DNA of 64,000 nucleotides from Halostagnicola sp. A-GB9-2 (GTDB taxonomy: Archaea > Halobacteriota > Halobacteria > Halobacteriales > Natrialbaceae): the NCBI RefSeq assembly GCF_030068615.1, contig NZ_JASJOC010000004.1, forward strand, positions 372,001 to 436,000, in the 5' to 3' direction. How positions within the stretch are numbered: the first letter of the stretch is position 1; the number at the start of each line of letters is the position of its first letter. The notes under the pieces are model-generated. The model saw only the letters and a program-made list of their open reading frames with translations. It was not told the DNA's origin and made no database searches. This document shows, in pieces, positions 62,312 to 64,000 of the stretch. The translations under genes and the position numbers were made by a program.

Positions 62312-63379
62312 ATGCCACCGGCGATTGAGACGCAGGACCTTATCAAAGAGTACGGCGAGCTACGGGCGTTACAGGGCCTGTCGCTGACCGTCGAGGAGGG
62401 TGAGTTCTTCGGACTGCTCGGCCCGAACGGCGCGGGGAAGACGACGTTCATCAACACGCTCGTCGGCCTCGTTCGTAAGAGCGGCGGGGACGTGCGCGTC
62501 TTCGGCCACGACGTCGAAGCGGAGTACCAGCAGGCTCGAGACGCGATCGGGCTCGCTCCCCAGGAGTTCAACGTAGATCGGTTCTTCCCCATTCGAGAGG
62601 TGTTGATGCACAAGGCCGGCTACCACGGAATTTCGGAGGACGAAGCCGGGAAGCGAGCCGACGAGGTGCTCAAACGCGTCGGAATCTACGACAAGCGCGA
62701 CGAGCGTTTCGACTGGCTCTCCGGCGGGATGAAACGCAGACTGTTGCTCGCTCGAGCGCTCGTTACTGATCCCGATCTGTTAATCCTCGACGAGCCGACC
62801 GCGGGGGTCGACGTCCAACTGCGCCACGATCTCTGGGACCTCGTCACCGAACTCAACGAGGAGGGGACGACGGTGCTCTTGACGACCCACTACATCGAGG
62901 AGGCCGAACGCCTCTGCGATCGCGTCGCAATCTTGAACGAGGGACGGAAGGTAACCGTCGCGACGCCGGACGACCTCAAAAAGGAGGGGTCCGACACGAT
63001 TTCGGTCACGCTCGAATCGCCGCCGGCTACCCCACCGTCGCTCGGCGACTACGCACAGGACGCGTGGCTCACCGGCGACGCGCTCGAGGTCCGCGTCGAC
63101 GACGGCGGCTCGACCGCGCCGCAGTTGCTTCACGACCTCGAAGCCGAGGGGTACGACATCGTCGACCTCGAGATCACCCGCACGTCGCTCGAGGAGGTGT
63201 TCGTCGACCTCACCGAGCGTGAGGACAAATCCGTGACGCGCTCCGGAGAAGGTGACGCGGGAGGAGACGGATCGGATGGCGAGGGCGACTCACCGCACGG
63301 CGAAGGCGGTGACGACGAAGAGCCGGGCCCCGAACGGGAGAAGGACTTCCTCGAGCAGGATCAAGGAGGTGTCGTCTGA
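62312..63379 (+). CDS. ABC transporter ATP-binding protein (drug/Na+ exporter type)
   Basis: 355 residues. Walker A 'GPNGAGKTT' (37-45), signature 'LSGGM', Walker B 'LLILDEPTAGVD', 'THYIEEAERLCDRV' H-loop. The C-terminal about 55 residues are a Gly/Asp/Glu-rich acidic tail. The NatA/CcmA-like type fits an export ATPase partnered by the ABC-2 permease that follows with ATGA overlap. ATG 62312 is about 30 bp past CCCTTAACC. Cargo unknown. Confidence 0.92.
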   Translation: MPPAIETQDLIKEYGELRALQGLSLTVEEGEFFGLLGPNGAGKTTFINTLVGLVRKSGGDVRVFGHDVEAEYQQARDAIGLAPQEFNVDRFFPIREVLMHKAGYHGISEDEAGKRADEVLKRVGIYDKRDERFDWLSGGMKRRLLLARALVTDPDLLILDEPTAGVDVQLRHDLWDLVTELNEEGTTVLLTTHYIEEAERLCDRVAILNEGRKVTVATPDDLKKEGSDTISVTLESPPATPPSLGDYAQDAWLTGDALEVRVDDGGSTAPQLLHDLEAEGYDIVDLEITRTSLEEVFVDLTEREDKSVTRSGEGDAGGDGSDGEGDSPHGEGGDDEEPGPEREKDFLEQDQGGVV

Positions 63380-64000
63380 TGTGGTCGGTTGGCTCTCGAG
63401 CGCTCTTTCAGCGCGAGATCCTGCGATTTGTTCGGCGGCCGAAGAACACGTTTATGCCGCCGGCGATCACGAACGTGCTCTACTTCGCCGTCTTCGGCGT
63501 TATTCTGGGCGGTCGGATCGACCAGATCGCCGGCTTCGATTACATCCTCTTTATCCTCCCGGGACTGGTCGTTCTCGGAACCATCTCGAACGCCTTCGAG
63601 AACGCCTCGTTCTCGATCTTCCACGGCCGCTGGAACGAATATATCCACGAGACGCTGACGTCGCCGCTTTCCTACGCGGAGATGGTCGTCGCCTACGTCG
63701 CGGCCAGCGCGGTTCGCGGGATCATCGTCGGCGTCATCATCGCCATCGTCGGACGACTGTTCGTTCCGATCAGCCTCGAGAACGGGCTCTACCTCGTCAC
63801 GATCATGGCGACGATCTCCGTGTTGTTCGCCGGATTCGGAATCATCGGCGGCCTCGTCGCTCGAGACTTCGACGACCTCACCGTCATGAACCAGTTCATC
63901 CTGCGCCCGCTGGTCTTTTTCGGGGCGGTGTTTTACTCCCTCGAGATGCTCGACCCGATCTGGCAGCAGGTCTCCCTGCTGAACCCGATGGTGTTGATGG
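63379..64000 (+). CDS. ABC-2 type permease (runs off the window)
   Basis: At least 207 residues visible: short cytosolic start 'MWSVGSRALFQREILRFVRR', then membrane segments ('AITNVLYFAVFGVILGG', 'FDYILFILPGLVVLG', 'VVAYVAASAVRGIIVGVII' and more), matching ABC-2 permeases. The ATG overlaps the ATPase stop (ATGA) behind a GGAGGTG Shine-Dalgarno. Truncated at the right edge. Confidence 0.88.
   Translation, partial: MWSVGSRALFQREILRFVRRPKNTFMPPAITNVLYFAVFGVILGGRIDQIAGFDYILFILPGLVVLGTISNAFENASFSIFHGRWNEYIHETLTSPLSYAEMVVAYVAASAVRGIIVGVIIAIVGRLFVPISLENGLYLVTIMATISVLFAGFGIIGGLVARDFDDLTVMNQFILRPLVFFGAVFYSLEMLDPIWQQVSLLNPMVLM

Overview
The window is a GC-rich archaeal chromosome segment that reads as a halophilic euryarchaeon (class Halobacteria). 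Nearly every protein is acidic (Asp/Glu-rich, Lys-poor), third codon positions are G/C-rich, the hexamer CTCGAG is very frequent, Tat-type lipoproteins and PilA-type pilins occur, and archaeal signature genes are present (TFB, MCM, SRP54/FtsY, MptA, LysW-dependent arginine synthesis, gas-vesicle genes). The style suggests a Natrialbales-like genome, but sequence alone does not fix the genus.

Layout. 0-6 kb: the end of ftsY, an NmrA-like oxidoreductase, then a siroheme nitrite/sulfite reductase overlapping an FrhB-like F420 dehydrogenase. 6-16 kb: a GNAT acetyltransferase, thiamine salvage (thiE-thiM), a ferritin-like protein, a degenerate polysaccharide deacetylase lipoprotein, two divergent tandem-rhodanese sulfurtransferases, a disulfide reductase and a cupin protein. 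16.1-17.8 kb: a compositionally foreign pair, one uncharacterised protein and one winged-helix regulator. 17.8-35.3 kb: housekeeping and membrane genes (srp54, UPF0200/UPF0201, YccF, tRNA-Arg, an interrupted membrane-protein gene, a pilin, an SDR, an M29 aminopeptidase, threonine aldolase, an XPD-like helicase, lipoproteins, a membrane-anchored winged-helix protein) and one highly structured, probably non-coding stretch near 29.2-29.4 kb.

35.3-46.2 kb: a complete LysW-dependent arginine pathway, argG-argH then argW-X-C-B-D-E-F with overlapping or abutting ORFs, followed by thrC. In front of argG sit inverted repeats and a short Arg-rich open frame. 46.2-51 kb: a TFB paralogue, a MinD-like ATPase operon and mcm. 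51.5-55.5 kb: a membrane protein, an HTTM/DCC thioredoxin-like fusion and a stripped gas-vesicle set (gvpA-gvpN-gvpO only). 55.8 kb: tRNA-Ile. 56-64 kb: FxsA, a YyaL/DUF255 thioredoxin-domain protein, a TrmB-like regulator, mptA, a cupin, an R2lox-type di-metal oxidase and an ABC exporter whose permease runs off the window.

How the genes work together: the arg cluster makes arginine from glutamate on the LysW carrier; the reductase/FrhB pair looks like an electron-delivery module for assimilatory sulfur or nitrogen reduction; FtsY and SRP54 form the protein-targeting pathway. The most unusual signals are the reductase-F420 dehydrogenase coupling, a shared trailer element behind both tRNA genes that carries a perfect complement of each tRNA's own T-arm, the orphan gvpANO set, and the foreign 16-18 kb pair.
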